Shown here: positions 34,223 through 46,951 of the stretch, in pieces
Layout: each line of letters starts with the position of its first letter
How positions within the stretch are numbered: position 1 is the stretch's first letter
Assembly: GCA_941918925.1 (NCBI GenBank)
Contig: OW799233.1
Span: 123,962,833-124,026,832, forward strand
Length of the DNA stretch: 64,000 nucleotides
Origin: Phyto melanocephala
Lineage: Eukaryota; Arthropoda; Insecta; Diptera; Rhinophoridae
Reading direction: 5' to 3'
The notes under the pieces: model-generated
Database searches by the model: none
What the model was told of the DNA's origin: nothing
What the model saw: the letters and a program-made list of their open reading frames with translations, nothing else
Translations under genes and position numbers: made by a program

Positions 34223-34500
34223 GCTGTAAGTGTGCCAGTTAGTTGTATTCTTAAATTTATAAATAATTTTTTTATGTATGGACAAGGATTAAAGATAAAT
34301 AAAAGATTTTACTTGTCATTACACAAAATAAATTTATTAGTAGAAATTAATGTAACACTATTTCTATAATGCCTACCTCCAATATTATATGCCCAATTTT
34401 ACCATATAAGGTGGCATAAAGGATTCCTATTTAAAGTATTTTTTTTTTTATTTTATTCATATTAGTACTAGCACAGCCAAATACAGTTGCTTTTATTTTA

Positions 34501-34806
34501 TACATCGAAAGAAAAAAAGGGTGAAAGTAAATATGAACATGAAGAAAATGTCATGCATATGCTTCCTATTTTCTAATTTCAGTAAACAATTAGCAATTAT
34601 AATTTCAAATCAAATTTTAGTATGACGAGAAAGAGTGCTGATGGTAAAGTCGTACATCGAAAGAAAAAAAAGGGTGAAAGTAAATATGAACATGAAGAAA
34701 ATGTCATGCATATGCTTCCTATTTTCTAATTTCAGTAAACAATTAGCAATTATAATTTCAAATCAAATTTTAGTATGACGAGAAAGAGTGCTGATGGTAA
34801 AGTCGT
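34501..34806. repeat. Recent 152-bp tandem duplication
   Basis: The block starting TACATCGAAAGAAAAA at 34501 is repeated from 34653 with essentially one A-run length difference, ending GATGGTAAAGTCGTA. Both contain a possible start MTRKSADGKVV; only the second continues for about 45 codons (ASFKNPFYSAKNRF), of unknown meaning. Confidence 0.8.
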
Positions 34807-35578
34807 AGCTAGTTTCAAAAATCCATTTTACTCGGCTAAAAACAGATTCTCAGTCTTTTTTTGCAGCACACTTCAAACGATTTCAAAATTAGGCAGCATA
34901 CAAGAAGAAAATAAGTTTAAAAATAATTTACTTATGTACCTATAATACACTACGTAAAACAATTTAAAATAATAGTTTTTAATGTGCGAAATCAAATATG
35001 TGGTAAAAAAAATAACAGTAATTTTATTCTGGGATTATTTACAATTTAATATTAAGAATATTTTAAACATATTTATATGTATATCTAAAATTTGGCGGCA
35101 CATTTTTTTAATTTCGCGACACAGAAAAGTGCCGATAATCACTGTTTTAGAAAGTATACAGTTAAATGAAAATGAACCTAAAGATTCTAGTATAGATTTA
35201 CAATAAATTTAAAATATAAAGTTCAGATAAATATATATTTATAAAATAACAAATATGTGTTATTTTGAATTGTAAGTTTTTCCAAACAACGCTGGCAACA
35301 CTTATTTCCATATATGCATTCCTAAATGCATGTTAAATAAACAGAGTTCAAGATCTATTTTTTTGTTGTTGTTGTTGTGTTTCCAAGTTCTCTCTATTTA
35401 GCCAAAAAACAAAAACAATTGGAAGTTAGAAAAGGGAAGTATAGCTGTGTGTATTTTTACAGATAAAAGGCTTAACTAAAATATTTTATTCGATAGTCTT
35501 TCAAAAGTAGTTTTGAAATTCAATAAAAGTTTATTTTTAAAGAATTTTCCATTAATTTTATAATTCTTATAATTAAAA

Positions 35579-36348
35579 CAAGTAACAGTGCTATATTCGG
35601 CCGTGCCGAATCTTACATACCCTTCACAACGTGTAGTCATGCAATAACAATTGTTTGTATCACCATTCATCCCATATAAAATACGTGCTTACGTACACGT
35701 TAGAATAAATGTGGCATCGAATCCCAGCTGAGCCAAAAAAATTTTATTTTATTTTATTTAATATATTATTTATATTTTATTATTTTTTTTATATTTTTTT
35801 TAAATTTTTTTAAAAATTTTTTTTAGAAAAATTTTTAAAAAATTTTTTAAAATTTTTTTAAAATTTTTTTTTGTAGTTTTTTTTTATTATTTTTTTCTTA
35901 TTTTTAATATTTTTTTTTTTTTAATTTTTTTTGTTTGGTATGTTTTTTACATGTATGTATGTATGTATGTATGTATGTTGTTGTTGTAATTGTGAAAAAA
36001 ACGAGGTGGTCGTGGTTTTTTGCTCATATCTCAGAAAGTTATGGGGCGATTGTGCTGAATTTCAATAGCGATTCATTCCTGGATATTTCCAAGAGATTGA
36101 TACTATATACAGATCTGAGAAACATATAGTTGCTTCTAAAAGTTGATTTCAACCAACACACGGACAGACGGGCAGACGGACAGATGGACAGACGGATAGA
36201 CGGACAGACGGTCAGGGCTTAGTCGACTCCTCTATTCATAAGCTTTCAGAAAATATATACTTTATGGGGTCGGAAATTAAAATTGTAGAAATTACAAACG
36301 GAATGACAAAGCTATATATACCCTTGTGCACCACAGGTGAAGGGTATA
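35579..36348 (-). repeat. Type A repeat, alpha subtype
   Basis: Complete copy in reverse. It has the longest GTCY tract of the set at 36161-36213, including GATA variants, and ends CACCACAGGTGAAGGGTATA. Confidence 0.85.
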
Positions 36349-38398
36349 AAAACTAATGTTATTAACTTAACTTTTGTACGAACTTTATGTTTTTAAAGAC
36401 ATTTATTTATTAAATTATTTCTGGCTGGAGTTAATTTTAATATTAAATTCTTTTAAAATTAGGAATTTAATTTATACTTGTGATAGTGAAAGATTAAAAA
36501 ATCTTAGAATTTAAAGTTATAAAATTTATTTCCGAAAATGTTTACAAATTCTTAATAGATAAGGGAAATTGTGAAAAAAGTTTTCTTATATAGAAATTAT
36601 GTGTTTTTTTTTTTGTATTGAAGTACTTTTAAAGGTTAGCATAGACTATATCGATGGACTTTTGACAAAACTAACAAAACTAATTAAGTCGAGATAAGAA
36701 TATTTAAATATTTATCATAGCACGTACGTACGGTTTCGGGATTAAATCAAGATAATAATAAACACATAGACGCCAGCAGACTTCACAACTTCACGGCTTC
36801 AAATGCTGCTCTGAAGTCAGTTTCATAATTATTTTGAAGACAGCAACAACAGCTGATGTGTATTTTAGCAATACAAATTTCAGGGATGCCGCATATATAT
36901 TTTATAATGAATAAAATTAAAGTTATTGATAAAAAAAAATGTAATAATATCACGAAAAACTATAAAAACACATAAATTTATTTCTTTATTGTATTTTTGT
37001 AATTTTCTTTTATGTTTAATATTAAAAAAAAGTTTTCGTTCTTATTTTTCCTATTTAATATATATAATGACAATACTATATTTGTTTATTGCTGCCCGTC
37101 AAAATAGAAAATAGCCTAAGTTGCCAGCAGCAGCAAATGCTGTTGTGCAGTCGTGCTGCTGTGCTGCCGTCAAAATAATCGTTTTCATTTAAACACATGG
37201 ATTTTATTTTTGACATATTGCTGCTTGCTGTCTGCTGTCGTCTATTTGTTTAGAGCATAACTATTTCTAAAATAAAAAACATTCATTCTTAAATCAAGAA
37301 TTTTGTACTTGGTTTAAGGAAATCCGTACTTCTGACACCGCTACGGATTGATTTAAGTACGGATTACTTGATTTGTTTTTTGAGCGTTATATCTTATCTA
37401 AAAAATATTTATAATTATAAATTACATATATAAAATTTTAAAAAACCGAATGAAGATTTGAATTAAGCCCCATAAAAAAATAAATTTAAAGATTTTTCAG
37501 TTGCTTCTGTCCATAACCTTATTCATTTGTGTTATTTTCCTTAGAACACCTTCCCCTTCCTAATAATAATTTTTCTAATTTTTTTTCTCATAAAATACAC
37601 GAAATTACCTTGAGTTCAAAAACAGCAAACAAAAACTGTTATCGCATTTGGTGGGAATTTAAAATTTCTAGCACTTTCAACAAAGTTCTATTCTTCAATG
37701 CAAAAATATTTATTAAAATAAATACCGTTGTTTTATTTATACTTTACACTACAATTTTCTGGATCATAAAATAATAAAATCTTTAAATCAACAATTAGTT
37801 TTAACCTGTCTGTCTGGTAGATAAAAAAAGAACAGACCGAGTCACACGACATACATATAAATTAAAACAAACATTACAAATTTACTGTAAGAGAGAGAAG
37901 AGATTTTTGTTAAATGAAACAACTGTTTGCGAAAAGCAGGGAGGAAGTCAGGAACAAAAAAACTAAAAGTTCGACTTTATCATTTTAAATTTCAATTAAT
38001 TTATTTATTTCTATCTCTTTTAAACTAAAAAAAAAAGATACAGTCTGGCATGTTTTCGATGTAATAATTGAATCAGTGAAATCTACTTAAAGTTAGAAAA
38101 ATATATGTGAGAATGCATTAAAATAAATCGTGGAAGAAGTCAAAAAGCTAGCGTTTGTCCATTTTTTTGCCCTAGACAGATACATAGTATACTGCTAAGT
38201 ATACATATAATAACGTTTAAAGACATAAAGATAGAATTTTAATGTTTTTGCAGGGTCTTTATTTAGATTATTTAGGTACCTTTTTGACAAATTGGCTATT
38301 CAAAGAAAAATGTACTTTTCTTTTTGTAAGTAATTTTCAATAAACTTTTTCACTGTTAATAATAATATTTTAAAATTTTTTCTCCTTTATATTAAAAA
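36349..38398. other. Filamin intron, no gene; CTGCTG-rich patch
   Basis: At 37110-37250 GCTGCTG/CAGCAG words cluster (GCCAGCAGCAGCAAATGCTG, GTCGTGCTGCTGTGCTGCCG) within AT-rich intron. ATCCGTACTT and AAGTACGGATT at 37320-37365 form a small inverted pair. Nothing else is supported. Confidence 0.45.
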
Positions 38399-39224
38399 CT
38401 AGCCAATCCCGGCGCGCGTTGCTACGCCCCTTCATGAATTTTAATTGCATTCTAAATTTTAATCGAATATCAAGTGCAAGGCTAAAAACTATAACTTTTT
38501 CTTTATGAGCGTGGCACTGCCCACTTTTCTAATTACGAAACTGTATAGTCATGACAGCTCAATAAGTGTGCAAAGTTTCAGAAAAATCGGTCCAGTGTAA
38601 GTACCTCATAATGATACCTTTTTTTTATGGGCGTGGCACTGCCCACTTTTTTAAATACGAAACTGTATAGTCATGACAACTCATTATGTGTGCAAAGTTT
38701 CAAAAAAATCGGTCCAGTGAAAGTACCTCAAAATGACACCTTTTTTTTAATGGGCGTGGCACTGCCCACTTTTCTAATGACGAAAGTGTAAAGTCGTGAC
38801 AGCTCAGTATGTTTGCAAAGTTTCAGAAAATTCGGTCCAGTGCAAGTAGCTAAATCTGATAACTAATTTTTTATGGGCGTGGCCCCGCCCACTTTTTCAA
38901 TCACGAAATTATAAAGTCATGACAGCACAATATGTGTGCAAAGTTTCAGAAAAATCGGTCCAGTGCAAGTACCTCAAAATTAAAACTTTTTTAGGGGCGT
39001 GGCCCCGCCCACTTTTCTTATCACGAAATTATTTATTCGTGACAGCTCGATATGTGTGCAAAGTTTCAGAAAAATCGGTCAAGTGCAAGTAGCTAAAACT
39101 GATAACTAATTTTTTATGGGCGTGGCTCCGCCCACTTTTTTCACCCATAAACACTCCCTGGTATGTGTACAACAACTTACCAAAGTTTGAGCCCGATCGG
39201 TTTTACAGTTTCGGAGTCTATAGC

Positions 39225-39261
<37 letters not shown>

Positions 39262-39281
39262 TTCACTTTTATATATATAGA
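38399..39281 (-). mobile_element. Non-autonomous Helitron
   Basis: Read on the minus strand it starts TCTATATATATAAAAGTG after an A. It ends with a GC-rich hairpin (GGCG...CGCC), about 12 bases, and CTAG before a T. These are the standard Helitron ends and A/T target. Inside is a GT microsatellite near the 5' end and six units of 120-123 bp. No helicase coding is present. Confidence 0.85.
38509..39150. repeat. About 122-bp tandem units in the Helitron
   Basis: Units begin at the GCGTGGC word at 38509, 38631, 38754, 38877, 38997 and 39120. Each has GGGCGTGGC..GCCCACTTTT, then TCATGACAGCTCAATA, GTGTGCAAAGTTTCAG and AAATCGGTCCAGTG. The matching units in the other copy lie at about 55325-55965. 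Confidence 0.85.
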
Positions 39282-39463
39282 TAAATAGATAAATAAAAAA
39301 AATTATTTTGTAACAGAAAATTTTTAATAGTTTTTATTTAAAAAGAAAAATAATAGAATAGAAGTTTTCTCTCGATAGAAAACGTTTGAAAACTCTACAA
39401 GCAAATACTAAACTATTTGAATCAAATTTATATATTCATAAAAAATTTTTGAATATATATCTA

Positions 39464-39614
39464 GCGTATTCACGAGAAGTGTCATATTGTCATAATTTCT
39501 AAAATTTAAAAATAAATAAAAATTGTTGTATCGTTTATGGTAAATTTTTAAAACCTTAAAAACTTTGAAAAATTATGATATGACAGTACGACACTTAGCA
39601 CACCTAGTGAATTT
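39464..39614. mobile_element. Short TIR element related to the TTCACAA family
   Basis: GTATTCACGAGAAGTGTCAT on the left is mirrored by ATATGACAGTACGACACTTA..TAGTGAATT on the right, around an AT-rich centre. Confidence 0.5.
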
Positions 39615-39944
39615 ATCAATTAGAAACTTTTGGTTAAATATGGAAAATTCTGTGTTTACAGAAAATTAGTTTTATTTTTCTATATATACTAATTTTTTTA
39701 AACTTTCAATAGCGTCCCTAAAGGCATTTGAAAGACAAAACTATAATGAATAGGATATATTTGTTAAAAGGGTGATGTTGATACTATCTCAGCTGTTATA
39801 TATATATTTTTTTTAATTACTCAAGAAATCAAACTTCATATTGAAAAATACATTTGTCTTCTGTACTATGTATTGTCATCACCTTATTAATGAATTTAAC
39901 ACGATTATTAGTAGAGTAAATGTTCTATATACATACATATGCAG

Positions 39945-41045
39945 GGGGACTATCGAAACAGACAACTACAATCTTAGGACCCTTTTCAACCCCCTTCGCT
40001 CCTCACCATTAGGATACCTTCGCTGAGTTTTGCGCTACATCAGGCGTTTGTTATAGACTTAGACTGCATAACAAATGTTATAGACTTAAAAAACGATTTC
40101 ACTTTATCAACAACTGCTGATTGTTGACAATTCTTATCGCACAATCCTTTGTAATCGCCAGTATCTTTAGTATGAGATATCCTACACCATCCTCACTTAA
40201 TGAGTGCCTGATGGGATCCCTATTACTCCGCTTGTCAATATCAGACATTCGCATACTACATGCGATGCTGTCTCAGCATCTTTCAGGCACCTTCTGCTAG
40301 CATCATCATCCTCGATCCGCATCCTTTTTGAAAGATATTTAAAGTTTTCACGTCCTGTAACTAACAAAGTTATCGAGCTAATCGTACTCCTATTAAAACC
40401 AAGTACTTTAATTTACCCCTACATCTACCTTCGCAGGTTTATAGAGATTACCTATAGAAAGACCTTTGCAGTTATGGGTTCTGGTCCTTAGAATGTGATT
40501 GCAGTTCTTCTCTTCGTGAGTTTGTCAGCAGCTTTATTTCCAGCTATGCCCATTTGTTCGTTAACCCACATTAGCGTCATCCCAAAATTATTAACGTTTA
40601 GGAAAAGAGTCCTCATCCATCCGGCGAACGAGTTTTATTACCGACTGGTTATTAAGTTCAATGAGAGTTATTTTCCCCTGCTTTCGACATTGCAATAGGT
40701 GATCCAACGCATGCAGAAAATTAATTATAGCTGCCTAATAGACTCACACATACTTCCCCGAACTCAAAGTACAGGATAGGTTCAACTCAAGTGACTATAC
40801 ACATTAGCGCCTGCTAGGACCCAAAATACTGATAAGTAAAAATACTGATGTCATTCTCCAAGCAATTTTTGTGCATGGATTCATCCGCTATAATCGTGGA
40901 ATGTAGCCATTCGACCACTTTCATAGACTTTTGCACTTCATCGGCATCTGAGACTCTTTAAGATATTTGTTCACGAGGTCTAGGGTTCTCCTATGCCCCA
41001 AGTCCGACTCAAGCTATAGCCAATCTTGCAGACGTTTCCTTTACA
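39945..41045 (-). pseudogene. Non-LTR retrotransposon 3' fragment with RNase H
   Basis: The minus strand reads MWVNEQMGIAGNKAADKLT near 40510-40570, the C-terminal RNase H motif of I/jockey-type retroelements. Further downstream a Cys/His knot-like tail (ASRRCLKDAETASHVVCEC, 40240-40310) follows, as in the zinc motif after RNase H. Many stops and shifts are present. The 3' end is probably near 39945; a type A repeat adjoins the other side at 41089. Nonfunctional. Confidence 0.6.
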
Positions 41046-41088
41046 AATAAGTTCAACGGCTCATATGTGCTCATATGTGAGAAGAAAA

Positions 41089-41754
41089 CAAGTAACAGTG
41101 CTATATTCGGCCGTGCCGAATCTTATATACCCTTCACAACGTGTAGTCATGCAATAACAATTGTTTGTATCACCATTCATCCCATATAAAATACGTGCAT
41201 ACGTACACGTTAGAATAAATGTGGCATCGAATCCCAGCTGAGCCAAAAAAATTTTATTTTATTTAATATATTATTTATATTTTATTATTTTTTTTTAATT
41301 TTTTTTAAATTTTTTTTTATTAGTTTTTTTTTATTATTTTTTTCTTATTATTAATTTTTTTTTTTTGTAATTTTTTTTTGTTTGGTATGTTTTTTACATG
41401 TATGTATGTTGTTGTTGTAATTGTGAAAAAACGAGGTGGTCGTGGTTTTTTGCTCATATCTCAGAAAGTTATGGGGCGATTGTGCTGAATTTCAATAGCG
41501 ATTCATTTCTGGATATTTCCAAGAGATTGATACCATATACAGATCTGAGGAACATATAGTTTCTTCTAAAAGTTGATTTCAACCAACACACGGACAGACG
41601 GGCAGACGGACAGACGGTCAGGGCTTAATCAACTCCTCTATTCATAAGCTTTCAGAAAATATATACTTTATGGGGTCGGAAATGAAAATTGTAGAAATTA
41701 CAAACGGAATGACAAAGCTATATATACCCTTGTGCACCACAGGTGAAGGGTATA
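41089..41754 (-). repeat. Type A repeat, alpha subtype
   Basis: Complete but shorter than its relatives because the A/T tract and the GTCY tract are contracted. It abuts a non-LTR retroelement fragment on its left. Confidence 0.85.
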
Positions 41755-42684
41755 ACAAATAAAGACTATCCAAATAGAATTTATTATATACCACCACAGC
41801 TTTCTGCTATAAGCTTTAAATGTCATAATATTGTGTGGAAAAACTGTAAAAACTGGAACGTTAAATCAGGAATGGAAACTCTCTTAAATGTTTGAAAATT
41901 AACAAAATAAAATTATAACTTTAAATAGATAATTTAATTTCTAAATCACATTCTGATTGACAAAAATATTTAAAAATGTGGATTTGTATGATTTCACCCA
42001 CATTTTTGTTTGTTTTATTTTCACACAAAGTTTGTTTAAAAATAAGCTGTTTATATGAGGGTTTGCTTTAAAATCCCTTTTAACTTTTAAACTCTGAAAA
42101 GTACTTGATTATTATTTCAATTAACTATCTCTGCTCTAAGTATCAAAAAATGTTCAACGATTCGGTTCATGTGTGATTGAATAAATGACATAGTATACAG
42201 ACTTGTCTGACTGTATGATTAAATGTTAACTTGCACTGCCTGTCGCTTTGCCTTTCATATTAATTGTGAAACTTTTGTTAAGTTTTGTGTACTTTTATCA
42301 AGACATAAAAAGATACAAAAATATATTTAATAGATAACAGAGTAAATAAGGGCGTTTTGAGTGGTCCGCAAAGTTGCTTTAACACGAGCCGCCAGTATAT
42401 ATTTTCTGTTAGTTAACAATTGCTAATGTCAGCTTAAAATTAAACACCTTTTTGTTTGTCATATGACTTTCAGACAATTGGTGTATGCACACGAAGTCGT
42501 ATTGTAAAAATTTTGAAAATTTCCAAAAATTATAACATGTCATTACGACACTAACGTCACCTTGTAATTATTTAACACATGTATCTTTTGAGAGATTTCG
42601 GAGAATATATATCAATTTTAAGGTTAGAAATTTTACAATATAAAACACATGTCGTTAGAAACACGCTTAACTATAAATTCATAG
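41755..42684. other. Filamin intron, no gene
   Basis: AT-rich. A weak inverted pair (TCGTATTGTAAAAATTTTG, 42497; ATTATAACATGTCATTACGA, 42530) resembles the TTCACAA family ends. Confidence 0.4.
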
Positions 42685-42686
42685 TA

Positions 42687-44243
42687 CAGGTTTGGCCAAA
42701 AGTCATCATGGGGTTTAAAAATTTAGTTACTTTTTCGTTTATATATAAATTTTTTTTAGATTATATGAATGATTACATGATGGAGAGATTCGCAACTGAT
42801 CTAAGAAGCAGAAAAATAGAATTTTATTATTTTAATCATCCAGCACTTAGCTAAACGCAAAGTGCATATCATTGGCATTTTAACATCAGAAGCAATGATC
42901 CGTTGCTTAGTTAATCGTCACCACCAACATGACACCGTAAGAGATTTGCCCCGAACCGATAGACCACGTATAGTTTTGCTCACCTAGGACTTGCTCGCAC
43001 GGTACTACGGTGCATTAAGAAAATACCTTTATTCCCTTAAAGGAAGCAATTGGTGCAAGAATTAAATAAAGCCCACAATAATCGGTAACGTTTAAATTTT
43101 GCAGTATGACAGAAATTAAATCAACTTTATTCAAAATCTGATTATGTATGGTGTATGAATACATTACGGCCATGGTTGGGTAAAGGGCGATTGGAGGTCA
43201 CCATCTCTACCTTCCTATTAAAGATGTCCCATGCTTTGTGTATAAATAAAGTAGTGTTTGTTTGTGTAAGTATTATCATTTATTTTTATGCTGAATCTCG
43301 GTCCTATAGGGTTGAGAACTACTCCCAGAGATCAAGCAGAGATGAGCCTTCCACGACGGATAACTGCAGGCCGACCAAATGGTTCGTAACATAATAAAAT
43401 GGTTTTGTTAACAAGCAGATTTGTGGGTTCCGCGGTTCTGAAAATTCACGAGCCAATCATCAACGCCAATTGAACCCCATTAAGTAAGTGTACAGTATAG
43501 AGTGGCATAACATCTCAAATACTCATTGAGCCTTACTTCTTTAAAAATGAAGATGGCAGTGTTGAAACCGTAAAAGAAAAGCGGTATCGGCTTATGATAA
43601 GACAAATTTTACTTCCTACTCTTAAAAGCAGATCGGATTCAGCAGAATGGAACCCACACTGCATTTTTATGTCAAATTTTTGTACAGTGAATAATTTCCA
43701 AAAATTCGAAAATTAATTAGCGCATTCGACAGATTTTTTATCACCCGACTATTTTCAGTGTGATTATTTGAAGGAGCGAGTATATGTGAACAAGTCTAAC
43801 CCCCATATCTAAACAAGAGCGTTGAGCGTCAAGCGTTGGAGTTTTACATGTGTTTTGTTTTTGTTACAATAACAAAATACATGCAAAATTGCAACGCTTG
43901 ACGCTCAACGCTCTTGTTTAGGTATGGACCTAAGACAATTCTTGCATTCACGTCTAACATTGTTGCAAAATTGCGAGCGCCAAAGCTACAGATTTTGAAA
44001 GATGTTATAAAAAATGTTCTTAAATGAGTCATCACTGCGAAGGTGAAAACGGGGGTTATTTAAGTGACATTATTTTCCATATTTTGTGTGAAAAATATAA
44101 TTTTTTTATTTTATAATCTAAACAAAATATATTTATTTATTAATTATTTATAAATAATTTATTAATAATATACAAAAATCTATGTATATAAATGAAAAAT
44201 TTATTACATTTTTAAGCCCTGTGGTGACTTTTGGCCCACCCTG
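42687..44243 (+). mobile_element. mariner/Tc1-type element with intact ends, decayed transposase
   Basis: TA-flanked ends CAGGTTTGGCCAAAAGTCAT and the complement of GACTTTTGGCCCACCCTG match for about 35 bp. The plus strand keeps transposase pieces: an HTH part near 42890-43060 (MIRCLVNRHHQHDTVRDLPR), a GSENSR/HQRQL-like part near 43430-43480, KNEDGSVETV-like and RYRLMI at 43540-43600, and LRAPKLQILKDVIKNVLK near 43970-44020. Many stops are present. A 131-bp MITE sits inside it at 43800. Confidence 0.8.
43800..43930. mobile_element. 131-bp hairpin MITE, TAA target
   Basis: Same length and arms as the copy at 12569; TAA on both sides (43797-43799, 43931-43933). Inserted inside a mariner-type element. 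Confidence 0.82.
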
Positions 44244-44245
44244 TA

Positions 44246-45140
44246 CACAGTCATCCTTAGTTCTTACACTTGTTCAAGTGGGATTGTAGTCGACACATTT
44301 TTTTGCATTGGAATTAATTGTTATTAATGGAATTTAATGTGATTTAAATTAACAAAAATTCTTAAGAAATGAAAATGAATGGAACAAGGAGAATTTGCAG
44401 TCAAATACTTGAGCGAATATAACAAAGAGACTTGAAACTTTAGAAATAGCTTAATTGATAAATATTGTATCCTACTTGACCATAGGCTGCAAGTGAGTTG
44501 AATATCTTAATTCAACACTTTTTTTTTTAGCAAATCACTTCATTCCTAAAAACTTCCACCGACTTCACTGTCGAAATCACTTTTATTTCTACAATTAAAA
44601 ATGTTTCCTCATTAAGGGTTACTCTACGATAAAAATACAAACGTTAAGACAATTTTATACAAGTTAAAAGCGTTATTAAAGTTTATGAATACAGTTTTTG
44701 ATATTGTTTGAAAAAATGTCTTATAAGGTTCTTATAAAGAAACCCGTAAAATAAAATCAAGCCAGAAATATATAAATAAATATTTTCTTTAAAACATTAA
44801 AAATACAGTGAACTAATGTGTGATATTTTGTATATATTTCCTGCAACTGGACTACGTGCTCCATTGTAGTTGAAATGAACTAGTTACTACATGGTCCTAT
44901 TTAATGCAGTAATGGACCATATCATTTTTAAACAAGAGTTTATAGTTAAACGACAAGTGTTCGTGTTTTAGCGATTACATATAGTGTTGACAAAAGGCGA
45001 ATAACGGTCGTGTAGGTGTTCCATCTGGTAGTGAGTGACAAAAAGTAGTTTTGAGACTGCTTTAATGGGTTATATGTTCCTGCACTAGGACTTCGTAATG
45101 TTATATCGACTATATTTTTTTAATAAATTTGTTATACTTG
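44246..45140. other. Filamin intron, no gene
   Basis: No supported coding, ends or repeats. Confidence 0.45.
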
Positions 45141-45815
45141 ACATATTCCCCTCGCGGGCATGTCACCATGGCAAGCCACTGGCCAGCCACGGGCTAGAGA
45201 GGTGATATTAACACCTCTGGTATCTGGGTACCATAACTTGGAAAAATTAAAACTCTAATTAGTTGAGCAGAGACTTACTTGGTATTAAAGGAATCAGTTA
45301 GCCTGTAGAACTTGTTATAGTCTAATTATTGGTGAGTTCGCTTCGGAGATAACGTGGTGGCTGTGGTTACTCTCAAACGGGAAAATAGATTCGGATGTGG
45401 TTTAGTGTCTTAAGATTGACCCGCCAAACTTTGGGCAAACACTTTTGTTTCTGGGGTGCTGTTGCCACCTCAACAGCAATAGAGAATCATGGTTTAATGA
45501 CTGATGCTTTATGTGTAGTAGCAGCACTGCGGACTTCCGGTAACCATATTTGTCTAGAGAGGCTGTTGTCTTTCAACAGAAGTAGTTACTTGGAAAATTC
45601 TTCGGTTTCTTTCAGACTGCATATCTGATACTGCCGCTGATTAAATTATATCCTTAAAGCGAAAACAGTAAGTAAGTGCTGGATAGCCCGAGCTTTCGAA
45701 CAAGGTGCATCTTCAGGAGCCAATAAATAATGTAGGCAAGATTGCAATCTGAATCAACCAACGGTAAGACCACCGTCAAATTATGGCACTCGGTACTGGT
45801 GCCAAATTAGAGCAT
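45141..45815 (+). repeat. Second copy of the unclassified 768-bp element
   Basis: Shares with 48642-49409, in order: an AGAGGTG/CACCTCT stem with a different loop, ACCATAACTTGG, ATTGGTGAG, ACGTGGTGGCTGTGGTTA, CAACAGAAGTAGTTAC, GATAGCCCGAGC, CAAGGTGCATCT and AATAATGTAGG. Boundaries are approximate because no target duplication was identified. Confidence 0.6.
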
Positions 45816-45991
45816 ACTTTACATGCGTGTATCTGCAGGGTTTTACTTCTTTGTCATGGTGTTTATTATCGACTTAAACTCGTTTAATAAAAACAACTGA
45901 AGAACTTTTTATTTTTATATTTTAAATTATTTTACAAATGTCAGAATTGTTCAATGTGTTTATTGAAGTGTATGGTAAAGTGCGTTGTTTT

Positions 45992-46788
45992 TATACCCTT
46001 CACACAGTGAAAAAGGGTATATATAGGTTTGTCATTCCATGTGAAATTTCTACAATTTTGATTTCCGACCCCATAAAGTATATATTTTCTGAAAGCTTAT
46101 GAATAGGGGAGTCGATTAAGCCCTGTCAGTCTGTCCGTCTGTCCGTGTGTATGTTGAAATCAACTTTTTGAAGCCCCCCGACATCGCTTGGACTCGGGTG
46201 AGGTATTAAAATATCAGAAATATTCGGGAGTAGATCGGTATTGAACATCAGAAACATCGGTAGATAAACAACTGAGATATGAGCAAAAACCCACGACCAC
46301 CTCGATTTTTTTTTCACAAAAACAACATTACAACAACAACATACATACATACAAACGTGTATACTGGTTAGAGAAAACATGGCATCGAATCCCAGCTGAG
46401 CCAAAAAAAATTTTTTTTTAATTTTTTTTATTTTTTATTTAATATATTATTATATTTTTATTATTTTTTTTTTAATTTTTTTTTTAAATATTTTTTTTTA
46501 TTTTTTTTTGTTTTGTATTTATTATATATATTTTAATTATTTAAAAAAAAATTTTTTTTTTAATTTTTTTTTAAAATTTTTTTTTTTTTAATTTTTTTTT
46601 ATTTTTTTTTTTAACAAACATACGTAAATTTATAATTTTACAATGGGATGTTTTTATATATGTATGTTTTTTATATGTATGTACGTATATCATATGGAAT
46701 GGTAATACAAACTACTGTTATTGCATGACTACACGTTGTGAAGGGTATATAAGATTCGGCACGGCCGAATATAGTGCTCTTACTTGTT
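45992..46788 (+). repeat. Type A repeat, beta subtype
   Basis: TATACCCTTCACACAGTG to CTCTTACTTG, with a long A/T tract at 46404-46612 and an intact terminal hairpin. Lies 540 bp upstream of the filamin CH1 exon. Confidence 0.85.
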
Positions 46789-46951
46789 TTATTTAAATTC
46801 ATATTTTTTTTAATATTTAGTTAAAGTTTGAATTTTGTATAAAACATTTCTCTAAAAAGTATCTATTGCTTAAAAATGTATATATTCTAAAGTCCCTAGC
46901 TAAGTATGAACCTTGAGCCTCACCAGTTGTGACTTTGCATATGTAAATATA

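Larger units (their letters stand above)
33894..35578. other. Filamin intron, mostly no structure
   Basis: Holds the decayed MITE at 34155 and the 152-bp tandem duplication; otherwise AT-rich. The interval 32758-33142 before the type A repeat is likewise unassigned. Confidence 0.45.
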
